From: Oscillospiraceae bacterium
GTDB taxonomy: Bacteria; Bacillota; Clostridia; Saccharofermentanales; Saccharofermentanaceae
DNA: 64,000 nt
NCBI GenBank assembly: GCA_902780785.1
Contig: CACZGS010000004.1
Span: forward strand, 183,037-247,036
Reading direction: 5' to 3'
The number at the start of each line of letters is the position of its first letter. The stretch's first letter is position 1. The notes beneath the pieces were generated by a model. That model saw only the letters and a list, made by a program, of their open reading frames with translations. It made no database searches and was not told the origin of the DNA. Position numbers and translations under genes: made by a program. Of the stretch, positions 25,548 through 33,937 are shown in pieces.

Positions 25548-26435
25548 TTAGAAGAAACCTGCAACGTATCCTACGATCGTAAGGCAGATGATGAAAACGA
25601 ATCCATACTTGTTGCCCTTGAGCTTCGTCTCGGCACGCATGCCTTCGAAGAGCATGATGAGGAAATAAGCATAAGTTGCTACTGAGAAGATCGAACCGAA
25701 TCTTACATAAGGGATAAGGCCGAAGATCGATGTGCAGACTTCGCTAACGAGGTATGCGGGAGCAACTGAAAGAGATGCGATCGCAAGAAGTCTCGGGAAG
25801 GAGAAATTCTCCTTGAGGATAAGGCCTGCGAGCATGAAGACGCCGGCCATACCGAAAGTGCGGATAGCATAATAAATGAACGGATAAACGCTGTACTTAA
25901 CGATCTGCCAAGCGATCTCGCCTGCGCCGTAAAGTTCTCTGAATGTTCTGCTGCTCAGCTCTTCCTTGTATCTGGCAATACGGATCAGATACATAGGAAT
26001 ATCAATGCAGGAGCTGATAACGCTGATAACAACAACTACGATAGCTGTAAGGATGAGCGCATTGCCGATCTTCTCATACTGGGGAGCGATCTCGGCAGGA
26101 CCTGTAAGAGGATGTGTAGCTGCCTTGAAGATATTCTTGAAATGATCGCCGAAAGGAAGCATTGAAGACGGTTCCTTGGGCTTAGCCTCAGGAGCAGGCT
26201 GTGCAGCGGGAGCTGCAGGTGCTGCAGGAGCTGCTTCAGGAGCTGCTTCAGCTGCAGGTGCTGCCTCAGCAACAGGTGCTGCAGGAGCTGTATCGGGAGC
26301 AGCTTCAACGGGTGCTGCGGGTGCAGCTTCAGGTGCAGGGGCAGCGGGTGCTGCAGCTGCTGCGAGTGTCATACCACATCCACCGCAAAAAGCTACGCCA
26401 TCGGGATTCTCTTTTCCGCAATTAGGACAAAACAT
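25548..26435 (-). CDS. zinc-ribbon YIP1-like membrane protein
   Basis: A 295-residue protein. Zinc ribbon CPNCGKEN/CGGCGMTL (residues 3-25), then about 70 residues of Ala/Pro/Glu repeats (a flexible linker coded by a GC-rich minisatellite), then a membrane domain of about five helices. The membrane domain resembles YIP1/DUF-type integral proteins (FKNIFKAATHPLTGPAEI, then YLIRIARYKEEL). The start at 26435 has AAAGGA eight bases upstream; an in-frame ATG 24 nt earlier lacks a site. Monocistronic, with its own terminator. Function unknown; the fold family is linked to membrane trafficking or envelope stress in other organisms. Confidence 0.75.
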   Translation of the reverse strand: MFCPNCGKENPDGVAFCGGCGMTLAAAAAPAAPAPEAAPAAPVEAAPDTAPAAPVAEAAPAAEAAPEAAPAAPAAPAAQPAPEAKPKEPSSMLPFGDHFKNIFKAATHPLTGPAEIAPQYEKIGNALILTAIVVVVISVISSCIDIPMYLIRIARYKEELSSRTFRELYGAGEIAWQIVKYSVYPFIYYAIRTFGMAGVFMLAGLILKENFSFPRLLAIASLSVAPAYLVSEVCTSIFGLIPYVRFGSIFSVATYAYFLIMLFEGMRAETKLKGNKYGFVFIICLTIVGYVAGFF

Positions 26436-26554
26436 TTTTCGTATCCTTTCCTCGGGCATAAAAACCCGATCAACATGATAAGTTCATTGTAACATAGGTG
26501 TTCTCAGATAAAGTCAATAAAAATACGCCTGTAAATATGTTCTTTTGCATATAG

Positions 26555-26588
26555 AAAAAGGGGCTTGCTTAATGACCGCAGCCCCTTT
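26555..26588 (-). terminator. intrinsic terminator of the sigma/anti-sigma operon
   Basis: AAAGGGGCT/AGCCCCTTT stem with a 14-nt loop, followed on the minus strand by a T-run (plus-strand AAAAA). Confidence 0.85.
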
Positions 26589-26611
26589 ATTGATCCAAAC
26601 TCATTTAAAAC

Positions 26612-27607
26612 TTACACAACGTCTACCAGACCGTAGAGCACTTCAGGTGCGATGATGTCGGAATATACGATGAGGTACTTATATCCGTTCTTCTTGAAGA
26701 CTGCCGCGTTGATCTTGTCCGTGGACTCGCCCTTTCCGAGCTTCGGAACATCGCCGAAAGGCACGTAGTAGAGTTCGACATCGATTCCGCCCGGTGTCTG
26801 TCCCGTAACTGCGGCGCTCTTGTTGGAAGGGAATACCTTCTTCATGACGTCAGTGTCTTCGTATGTGGTAACGATTACTATCTTCTCTCCGTTCTCGCCG
26901 AAGAAAACTTCCTTCTTGCTTCCGTCTGCATAACTGCCGGAGCCCGTGCTCTCGAGATCGAAAGGCAGCTTTCTGCTTATGGTATCGATACGCTCATTGC
27001 CGATGCCCTGGCTGTAATCGACATCCTCTTTCTCTCCGGGAAGCTTTGTTGCACTGTCAAAGTTCAAGTTATTGGTACCGGATGTTACATAGAAATGCTT
27101 ATCCTTGTTGACGGAAGCATTTCTGTTGTCCGAACCGCCCTGACCCGGGCCTTCAGCGTCGCCGGCTGTCTCGGAAGCAGCATTAGCTGTTGTCGTTGCC
27201 TCATAGACTTCATTGTCTTTGCCGATAACGGAATCTATCTGATCGTTGATCATGGCAACTTCGTCGCTATGTTCTTTGACTGTGGTGCTGGCAGCCTTTG
27301 CTCTGCCCAGATAAGACGATATAAAGAATGCCACTACACCGAGGACTACAAGGAGACCTGCGGCAATCGAAGTGATGAGCGCGATAGGGATCCTCCTGGC
27401 CTTCTTCTTAACAGGCGAAGGAGACTTCTCCGGCTCATAATCCGTTTCAGGTATGTCTTCTGATTCTATTTCATTGAGGTCTGTAACTTCAGCGCCTCCA
27501 TTGTCCTGATCTTTGATCGCTTTGGAGACAGCACTCATGATCCTGGACTTCATCTCAGGATCTACAGTTACATTGCTCATGATTTCGTTATACTTATTCA
27601 AAATCAC
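26612..27607 (-). CDS. anti-sigma factor-like membrane protein
   Basis: A 331-residue single-pass protein coded directly behind an ECF sigma gene. About 70 cytoplasmic residues (VDPEMKSRIMSAVSKAI and an acidic stretch, where sigma binding would occur) precede a membrane helix (about 72-95). A 235-residue outer domain ends in a DUF4367-like segment (VTGQTPGGIDVELYYVPFG, then AVFKKNGYKYLIVYSD). The classic zinc-binding HxxxCxxC anti-sigma motif is absent. The start is GTG, with AAGGAGG five bases upstream, inside the end of the sigma gene (14-nt overlap). Tight coupling suggests the pair is made in a fixed ratio. The signal sensed is unknown. Confidence 0.8.
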   Translation of the reverse strand: MILNKYNEIMSNVTVDPEMKSRIMSAVSKAIKDQDNGGAEVTDLNEIESEDIPETDYEPEKSPSPVKKKARRIPIALITSIAAGLLVVLGVVAFFISSYLGRAKAASTTVKEHSDEVAMINDQIDSVIGKDNEVYEATTTANAASETAGDAEGPGQGGSDNRNASVNKDKHFYVTSGTNNLNFDSATKLPGEKEDVDYSQGIGNERIDTISRKLPFDLESTGSGSYADGSKKEVFFGENGEKIVIVTTYEDTDVMKKVFPSNKSAAVTGQTPGGIDVELYYVPFGDVPKLGKGESTDKINAAVFKKNGYKYLIVYSDIIAPEVLYGLVDVV

Positions 27608-28265
27608 TTGCCTCCTTCAGCATCTCTCTCAGTTTGTCTCTTGCACGCTTCAGATCCGAGCGTACCGTTGCTTCACGTCGCCCTGTTATCTGGGCGATCT
27701 CGGCTGTCGAATATCCTTCCTGATAGAAAAGGTGTATTGCTTCACGCTGGTGGACCGGCAGACTTCTTACCGCATCCCAGATGGCTTTGTATTCATCGCC
27801 CTTATCCAGGTCTTCCTGTACTTCGCCGACGATCTCTTCGTTGAGCTCCATCGTGTCGCGTACACGGTTATAGTCTATGCGGTTCTTCGCAAGATTCGAT
27901 GCAACTCTCATGAGCCATGCTTTCCTGTGCGATTCGCTCTCGAAAACAGGTCTCACCGTTACGAACTTGATCATCGTCTCCTGTAAGATATCCTCCGCGT
28001 CCTCAATGTTGTGAAGGTAAGAGAGTGCAAGACGAAGGATAGAATTACCTATCGTGTCCAGAATCTCTTCCGCTTCCCTTTCTATCTCCTCGTCACTCTT
28101 TCTGTCATTCTCAGTGGCCTCTTTGTCGTAGAGGTCATCTTCGGATGCGCTGATCATCTCGAACTGTTCTTCGAGATCATTGTTGTCATCCGAATCCGAG
28201 AACGCCAGCAGCAACATGGCGAGTCTTCGTAAAAGCGGTAGATTGGCTTCGTAAGTAAAATTCAT
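27594..28265 (-). CDS. ECF-type RNA polymerase sigma factor
   Basis: A 223-residue group IV sigma factor. Region 2 is at about 75-145 (ILRLALSYLHNIEDAEDILQ, then AWLMRVASNLAKNRID), where it binds core polymerase and the -10 element. Region 4 is at about 170-220 (LPVHQREAIHLFYQEGYSTA, then TVRSDLKRARDKL), which reads the -35. Unusual is a roughly 70-residue N-terminal extension with a long acidic run (residues about 25-70), absent from most ECF factors. AAGGA lies close before the ATG. The membrane partner follows with overlapping ends. The operon is probably autoregulated, but no matching promoter could be assigned by eye. Confidence 0.93.
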   Translation of the reverse strand: MNFTYEANLPLLRRLAMLLLAFSDSDDNNDLEEQFEMISASEDDLYDKEATENDRKSDEEIEREAEEILDTIGNSILRLALSYLHNIEDAEDILQETMIKFVTVRPVFESESHRKAWLMRVASNLAKNRIDYNRVRDTMELNEEIVGEVQEDLDKGDEYKAIWDAVRSLPVHQREAIHLFYQEGYSTAEIAQITGRREATVRSDLKRARDKLREMLKEASDFE

Positions 28266-28426
28266 TTATTCCTTCGGTTTCATCTCCGCTTTCACCCTAT
28301 ATACAGATGATGCGGAGGAAATGTTGCAGTTAAATTATAACAGTGAAATAAATCAAATCAAATTGCTAATTCCCCACTGCATAATATAAAATAAGCGATG
28401 TGATTACAAGTGGGGGCGATCTAAAA

Positions 28427-29149
28427 ATGGATTCCAGATTCGAACGCGAAGAACTTCTTATAGGCCTCGAAAAAGTTAACCGTCTGGCAAAAGCAAAAGT
28501 CCTGCTCTTCGGCGTGGGCGGCGTTGGCGGCTACACGGCTGAATGCCTTGCGAGAGCAGGCGTCGGCCATATCACGCTTGTAGATTCGGACAAGGTCGAC
28601 ATCACCAACATCAACCGCCAGATCCTGGCCCTCAATTCCACCATTGGAAAACATAAGGTCGATGTCTGCAAAGAGCGCATCCTGGACATCAATCCCGAAT
28701 GCGAAGTCATCACGAAGCAGCTCTTCTATCTTCCCGGGACAAGTAACGAATTCAATTTCTATGAATACGATTACATCGCCGACTGCATCGACACGGTCGC
28801 TGCGAAGATCGACATCATCTGCCGCGCCAAGGAATGCGGAACGCCCATTATCAGCGCAATGGGAGCAGCAGGCAAGCTCGATCCTTCTGCTTTCAGGACA
28901 GCCGACATATCCAAGTCCGAATACTGTCCGCTTGCAAAAGTGATGAGGAGAGAACTCAGAAAAAGAGGAATCAATCACGTTAAGGTAGTCTATTCTCCCG
29001 AGAGCCCTATCCCTCCGAAGGAAGGCAGGAAGCCCGGCACGATCTCATTCGTTCCGGCAGCATGCGGGATCGTACTGGCGGGCGAAGTCATCAACGATCT
29101 TCTGGCAGAAGATAATTGCTCTTCCGGCGGTAAGACATTTGATAATTAA
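28427..29149 (+). CDS. tcdA: tRNA threonylcarbamoyladenosine dehydratase (ThiF/E1 family)
   Basis: A 240-residue E1-like enzyme that cyclises t6A at position 37 of ANN-decoding tRNAs with ATP. It begins RFEREELLIGLEKVNRLAKAKVLLFGVGGVGGY (nucleotide-binding GxGGVG, about residues 27-33), then DSDKVDITNINRQ (ATP/metal contacts), DCIDTVAAK and SPES at the C-terminus. Length fits TcdA/CsdL rather than MoeB or ThiF (about 240). The ATG at 28427 has GTGGGGGC upstream; a GTG 27 nt earlier is less likely. Stands alone, divergent from the sigma gene. Confidence 0.9.
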   Translation: MDSRFEREELLIGLEKVNRLAKAKVLLFGVGGVGGYTAECLARAGVGHITLVDSDKVDITNINRQILALNSTIGKHKVDVCKERILDINPECEVITKQLFYLPGTSNEFNFYEYDYIADCIDTVAAKIDIICRAKECGTPIISAMGAAGKLDPSAFRTADISKSEYCPLAKVMRRELRKRGINHVKVVYSPESPIPPKEGRKPGTISFVPAACGIVLAGEVINDLLAEDNCSSGGKTFDN

Positions 29150-29207
29150 TATTTATTTAAAATGCATGTAACACAATGCACACTATAAACGTAGCATAAT
29201 AAGGCAT

Positions 29208-31046
29208 ATGAGAAAGAATAACGGCAGAATGTTTATCCAGAACGATGTGGCTTATGTCGCAGTCGTTTTTGTGAGCGTAATTCTTTTTATCGGTCTTATC
29301 GCTCTGCAGATCTTCTCGGGAATACATGCGACCAGGATCTTCGTCGGCGTCGCTTTGATGTTCCTGTCATTTGCCATGAATGTTTTCGAGGGCAAGTTCG
29401 GATTCTACATCGCATATGCGCTTAACTTCGTCCAGTTCATGATCTACACATATGAGTACGTCATGATGAAGAATGAATCCGCTCCGATCCTTCTCGCCAT
29501 GACATTCGTCACCATGGTCATCAACATGATCCTGCAGTACTACGTCATCAAGCTCGCCACAAAGATCAAGGGCATTGAAGATGCCAAGCGTGACGAGCGC
29601 GGCAAGGCGATCCGCAAGGAACTCGAAGAGCAGATGTTCTCCCGTACGAGCCTCATCGTTAACTACGAGGCAATGGGCAATAACCAGGGATTAAGCGAAG
29701 CTATCGGAAGGAACCTCAATTCGTCCATCGACCCGCTTACAACGCTCCCCGGCCGTGACGCTATTACCGAGCGTGCTTATAAGCTCATCAGAGAAGACAT
29801 CTCCAACATGCGCGAGAGCGACAATCCGGACCAGGTATGCCGTCCGTTCACGGTTATCTATCTGGCACTGGATCATTTCGATGTAATAACAAGATCCATC
29901 GGACATAAATCGATGGACCTCTTCATACAGAGCATGGCACACCGTCTCCGTGAAGCGGCCGATCCTACGGATATGGTAGCGAGGATCGATGACGCCGACT
30001 TCGTTATCCTCTTCAGGAGAAGCCTTTCACCCGAAGCGGAGAAAAAGTATGCCGACAAGCTCGTAAAGGAAGCAGGCAGAGCCTTTGCGGCCGGTCTCGA
30101 TTCGATGAACGCCACGATCTTCTACGGCACTTCACATTACCCTGCAGATTCACGCCACGGCGGCGAACTGATCGCAATTGCCGAAGAGCGCATGAGCAAG
30201 GCTTCAGCAATCGCTGCAGGCAATCAGGAAGCTGACACTGAGAGAGAACCTCTTCCGGGCGAAGAGATATTCAAGGGCAAGAGCAAAGACGAGATAATCG
30301 CTGTTTTCGAGCGCGCCATAACGGACGGAAGCCTCCACATGGCATACCAGCCGTGCTTTACTGCAGACAGGAAGCTCACCGGCTTCGAAGCTTTCTTAAG
30401 ATTCGAGAAGAACGGCGTCTCGATCCCGCCGCAGGTGTTCCTCGCAGCAGCTGAGAATGCAGGTTACATGCGCCGCGTCGGAGGTTTCTCGCTGGAGAAT
30501 TCACTCGGCACGCTCGCTTATATCAACAAGATCGATCCCGATCTCACAATGAACATCAACATCTCGAACTACCAGCTCCGCGAACCGGACTTCATCCAGG
30601 GGTTCCAGAACATCGTCTCTTACACGGACTGCAATGTTAAGAACCTCATTCTGGATCTTCAGGAAGAGAGCCTTATCTCGAGCCTTGCAGACATCAGGAT
30701 GACGATCGAAGAGCTCGCCACAACAGGCGTTAAGATGGCTCTCGATAATTTCGGCAGAGGCTATTCCTCGTTCAATGCTATCCCGCTGCTCCCTGTATCT
30801 GTCTTAAAGCTCGACGGTAACTTCACATCCGACCTTGCAACAGATCCTACGGTGCGTATCCTTACGCGTTCCGCGATCACGCTCATGCATGACATCGACA
30901 TCACCGTCACCGCTACGGGCGTCGGCCAGGAAGACCAGTTCGAGATCCTCGCCGGAAGCGGATGCGACAGATTCCAGGGCCTTTTCCTCGGCCAGGCGAT
31001 AGCTCCCGACGACATCGAAGAGTTCATCTCAGTCCACTCGAAGTGA
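29208..31046 (+). CDS. membrane GGDEF-EAL protein with degenerate active sites
   Basis: A 612-residue protein: four membrane helices (residues about 14-120), a short coiled linker, a GGDEF-like domain (about 175-310) and an EAL domain (about 365-608). The GGDEF loop reads ARIDDADFVILFR, so the catalytic GG(D/E)EF is lost. In the EAL domain the motif is EAF rather than EAL, the DDFG motif reads DNFG, and the AEGVE motif reads ATGVG, so two metal or base residues are missing. Neither cyclase nor phosphodiesterase activity is expected. A c-di-GMP receptor or protein-interaction role is the likely alternative. It stands alone; no other c-di-GMP gene is in the window. Confidence 0.88.
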   Translation: MRKNNGRMFIQNDVAYVAVVFVSVILFIGLIALQIFSGIHATRIFVGVALMFLSFAMNVFEGKFGFYIAYALNFVQFMIYTYEYVMMKNESAPILLAMTFVTMVINMILQYYVIKLATKIKGIEDAKRDERGKAIRKELEEQMFSRTSLIVNYEAMGNNQGLSEAIGRNLNSSIDPLTTLPGRDAITERAYKLIREDISNMRESDNPDQVCRPFTVIYLALDHFDVITRSIGHKSMDLFIQSMAHRLREAADPTDMVARIDDADFVILFRRSLSPEAEKKYADKLVKEAGRAFAAGLDSMNATIFYGTSHYPADSRHGGELIAIAEERMSKASAIAAGNQEADTEREPLPGEEIFKGKSKDEIIAVFERAITDGSLHMAYQPCFTADRKLTGFEAFLRFEKNGVSIPPQVFLAAAENAGYMRRVGGFSLENSLGTLAYINKIDPDLTMNINISNYQLREPDFIQGFQNIVSYTDCNVKNLILDLQEESLISSLADIRMTIEELATTGVKMALDNFGRGYSSFNAIPLLPVSVLKLDGNFTSDLATDPTVRILTRSAITLMHDIDITVTATGVGQEDQFEILAGSGCDRFQGLFLGQAIAPDDIEEFISVHSK

Positions 31047-31073
31047 CCGTCTTAACCCTCCCGTTTTACCTCT

Positions 31074-31083
31074 ATGCTATAAT
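31074..31083 (+). promoter_or_regulatory. extended -10 promoter (ATGCTATAAT)
   Basis: Same ten bases as at 4831 and 21267; 31 nt before the ABC ATPase ATG, with no convincing -35. Confidence 0.65.
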
Positions 31084-31114
31084 CACTCTATCTGATAAGG
31101 AGTGCTAGGGATAT

Positions 31115-31753
31115 ATGGCTGAATCAATCGTAACCATCGAGAAAGTCTCGCTCAAATACAAGAAGACCGTTCTGACCGACGTCACCATAACAGCTCAGAA
31201 AGGCGATGTAATAGGCCTCTTAGGCCTTAACGGCTCAGGCAAATCGACTCTGCTCTCAGCTATCGCGGGCCTTAGAAGGACTCATTCCGGCACCATCAAG
31301 GTCGACGGCAAAGCAGGCTTTGTCACTCAGGAAAACGCCCTCATCGACGAGCTTACCGCCATGGATAATCTCAAGATGTGGACACCGTTGAGCAAGGCTG
31401 AGATCTTAAAGGCTCTGACCGACACCGAGCTCTCGATCCTCAAAGTAAACGAATTCATCGACCTCAAGGTCAAGCGTATGTCAGGCGGCATGAAGAAGCG
31501 TCTTGCGATCGCTTCAGTTCTCCTCAGCAAGCCCGATATCCTGCTCCTTGACGAGCCTCTGGCAGCACTCGACATTCCTGCCAAGAACGACATCATAAAG
31601 TTCATCGATTCATTCAGGGCAAAGGGCGGAACAGTCTTTATCGCAAGTCACAGCGAAGAGATGTTTAAGCACTGCTCGAAAATATATCTCCTCAAGGACG
31701 GCGTATCCACGCTCCTTCCTTCAGGTATCTCTCCCGCGGAGGCGCTTGGATGA
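31115..31753 (+). CDS. ABC-2 exporter ATPase
   Basis: A 212-residue ATP-binding subunit. Walker A GLNGSGKST (about residues 37-45), Q-loop VTQENAL, signature KRMSGGMKKR (about 123-132), Walker B ILLLDEPLAALD (about 146-157) and H-loop ASHSEE. The short length and QENALID phrase are typical of ABC-2 export or resistance systems. It overlaps the first permease gene by 4 nt in a three-gene operon with two permeases, so the working unit is probably a heterodimeric permease with two copies of this ATPase. Substrate unknown; drug, bacteriocin or lipid export are all possible. Confidence 0.92.
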   Translation: MAESIVTIEKVSLKYKKTVLTDVTITAQKGDVIGLLGLNGSGKSTLLSAIAGLRRTHSGTIKVDGKAGFVTQENALIDELTAMDNLKMWTPLSKAEILKALTDTELSILKVNEFIDLKVKRMSGGMKKRLAIASVLLSKPDILLLDEPLAALDIPAKNDIIKFIDSFRAKGGTVFIASHSEEMFKHCSKIYLLKDGVSTLLPSGISPAEALG

Positions 31754-32838
31754 TAAAGGCATACTGCAAAAGAGTATTGCTTTTCCTTCCCTATGTGCTG
31801 TGCTATTTCCTGGCACTCGGCATAGCGATGCTCGCGCTCGTCACGTATGCGTCGGAGTTCCTTTTCGAGAACAACACAGACAGCATCGTATCGGTCGCAT
31901 GTTATGTGCCCGATGACGATTCTTACAACCAGCTCGGAATCGCGCTCGTGCAGAAGATGGACAGCGTCAAGCACACTATCGACATCAACCAGGTTAACTC
32001 CGAGAAAAAGGTAATCCGCCTTGTCGAGGACGGCGACGCGATCGCCGGCATCATCGTGCCCGAAGGCTTCATCGAGTCAATGGGAACGCCCGAAGCAAAG
32101 CACGTTTCCGTAATCTACAGGGACGCCGATACATTTGAGGAACACATAGTAAACGACCTCCTCTATGCCATGAGCGACCTTCTCGGAAACACCCAGGCAT
32201 CGATACTTTCCGCCGCCGAATATGCGGCAAACATGGGCATAGACGCATCGGAGATCTATGAGATCAGGAGCGACGTCCAGTCAAAGAGCTTCAGCTATGT
32301 AATGGACCGCAAAGCATTATTCCACAAGATCAACGCAGATGACATCGTCGCCAAATACGAGATCAGGGAGCGCCTCACGGCATCCTACACGCTCTATATC
32401 CTCATGATGTCCGTATTCGTCATCTCATTCTTCTACAAGGGCAACAATGACATCTTCAGGGCAAGGGCCAAGCTTTCCGGCATAAAGACGTGGAAGATCT
32501 TCCTGATCGAATCCGGATGCGCCGCCGTCATGATCTATATGCTCTACATAGTAATGTTCGTCTGTCTCTGCTTTATCTTCGATTCCATGAAGATACTGTC
32601 ACTTATCACGGTAATCCCGACGATCCTGATAATCGCGCTCCTCGGCACGGCCCTCTGCTATCTCGTAAAGAGCCCTGCCGCAGTATCCTATATCACCTTC
32701 GGCGCCGGCACACTCATGATGTACCTGGCCGGAGGCCTTATCCCGATAGACTTCATGTCGCGTTTCTTCCAGAACGCCGCAGTCTATAATCCGTTCTACT
32801 ACCTGATCAAATTCTTTATGAGGTCGATGTTCTTATGA
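31750..32838 (+). CDS. ABC-2 family permease (subunit 1)
   Basis: A 362-residue permease with the ABC-2 membrane 3 plan: one N-terminal helix (about 10-32), an extracytoplasmic domain of about 170 residues, then five to six helices in the C-terminal half. Motifs such as KVIRLVEDGDAIAGIIVPEGF match the outer domain of YhgE/YadH-type exporters, where a 'G' turn follows an amphipathic helix. It overlaps both neighbours by 4 nt, so translation is coupled. It probably pairs with the next gene product, which has the same domain order but little sequence identity. Confidence 0.88.
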   Translation: MIKAYCKRVLLFLPYVLCYFLALGIAMLALVTYASEFLFENNTDSIVSVACYVPDDDSYNQLGIALVQKMDSVKHTIDINQVNSEKKVIRLVEDGDAIAGIIVPEGFIESMGTPEAKHVSVIYRDADTFEEHIVNDLLYAMSDLLGNTQASILSAAEYAANMGIDASEIYEIRSDVQSKSFSYVMDRKALFHKINADDIVAKYEIRERLTASYTLYILMMSVFVISFFYKGNNDIFRARAKLSGIKTWKIFLIESGCAAVMIYMLYIVMFVCLCFIFDSMKILSLITVIPTILIIALLGTALCYLVKSPAAVSYITFGAGTLMMYLAGGLIPIDFMSRFFQNAAVYNPFYYLIKFFMRSMFL

Positions 32839-33872
32839 GATTATTCCTAAACAGATTATCGGTCCTCGCAAAGCGAAGCCTCATAAATCCCGCGATGTAC
32901 GTCATGAGCGCAGTCATCATACTCATGGCGCTCCTGGTCATCTTCGTGCCCGAGAAAGAGACCAGCATCTACATCCCCGTAGCGATCCTCAACGAGGACT
33001 CCTCCGAAGATACCGAAGAAATCGTAGACAACCTCTGCTCCATGAATTCGATCTTCCATTTCTACGAAGTCGATGACGAAGACGAGATCTACAAGGACCT
33101 GACTTCGGGCAAGGCAAACACCGCCTACATCTTCCCTAAGGGGTTCTCGGATAACCTTACAGCCAACGGCTCGCGCTACGATATCAAGCAGATATCCACG
33201 CCCGCGTCGAGCTTTATCTTCTTATCAAGAGAAGAAGTATTCAGAAATTTCTACGCTTACAGCTCGCGTCAGATAATCAAAGACGTCTTCGCAAAGCATG
33301 GCGTCGAGATCGATGCAAGAGATCCCGAGCTCAAGAGACTGTTAGGCAAGTACATGGATGACCAGTCCCTTTTCGCGCTCGAAAACGTTGAAGGCAAGAT
33401 CTACGATGCCATCACACGCACCGAGAAGGTTCCGATCCCGCTCTACAAGTTCGCAGGCTTCTTCATCTTCACGGCTGCGCTCCTCGGCACGCTCGCATTC
33501 TTAAACGACCAGGACAACAGGATCTACCTGCGTTTCGGCCTCATCGAGCGCATCTACTTGGGTCTCATCCAAGTAGCTGTATTCACGTTCCCTGCCATGA
33601 TCGTCTCCATCATCTGCTTCCTCGTATCACGCACGGAATTCAGTCCCCTGCACGTGATCGTCTATACGTTGCTCGTTACGCTGATATCCTTTGTGCTCGG
33701 CACGGTAATGACGCTCCTGCCCATCCGTGCGGCACGCTCGAAGATCTTCTCTTCCATCCTGCCGGTCTACCTGATCCTGTCATTCCTCTTCTCAGGAATC
33801 CTCATGGATCTCACCAACTTCGGCACAGCACTGAGAACGTTGTCGAGACTGTTCCCGCCGTCGATGTTCTAA
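32835..33872 (+). CDS. ABC-2 family permease (subunit 2)
   Basis: A 345-residue permease. One N-terminal helix (about 18-40) is followed by an outer domain (about 45-200, including DLTSGKANTAYIFPKGFSDN), then five helices ending near SRLFPPSMF. The outer domain matches the first permease in layout, supporting a heterodimer. There is no separate periplasmic partner. Last gene of the operon; the only terminator-like stem downstream has its T-tract on the minus strand, so it mainly serves the convergent lipoprotein gene. Confidence 0.88.
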   Translation: MRLFLNRLSVLAKRSLINPAMYVMSAVIILMALLVIFVPEKETSIYIPVAILNEDSSEDTEEIVDNLCSMNSIFHFYEVDDEDEIYKDLTSGKANTAYIFPKGFSDNLTANGSRYDIKQISTPASSFIFLSREEVFRNFYAYSSRQIIKDVFAKHGVEIDARDPELKRLLGKYMDDQSLFALENVEGKIYDAITRTEKVPIPLYKFAGFFIFTAALLGTLAFLNDQDNRIYLRFGLIERIYLGLIQVAVFTFPAMIVSIICFLVSRTEFSPLHVIVYTLLVTLISFVLGTVMTLLPIRAARSKIFSSILPVYLILSFLFSGILMDLTNFGTALRTLSRLFPPSMF

Positions 33873-33880
33873 ATCCCAAT

Positions 33881-33912
33881 AAAAAAGGACCGCTTCATAA
33901 GCGAAGCGGTCC
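33881..33912 (-). terminator. intrinsic terminator
   Basis: Perfect 10-bp stem GGACCGCTTC/GAAGCGGTCC with a 6-nt loop, then a T-run on the minus strand. It ends the acidic lipoprotein gene and may slow the convergent ABC operon. Confidence 0.88.
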
Positions 33913-33937
33913 CGTAAAACTCAGTTTTACAGAAAGA

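Noticed and set aside
26176..26478. Ala-rich 100-residue frame opposite the zinc-ribbon YIP1-like gene
   Set aside because: Shadow of the GC-rich Ala/Pro linker on the other strand; no ribosome site.
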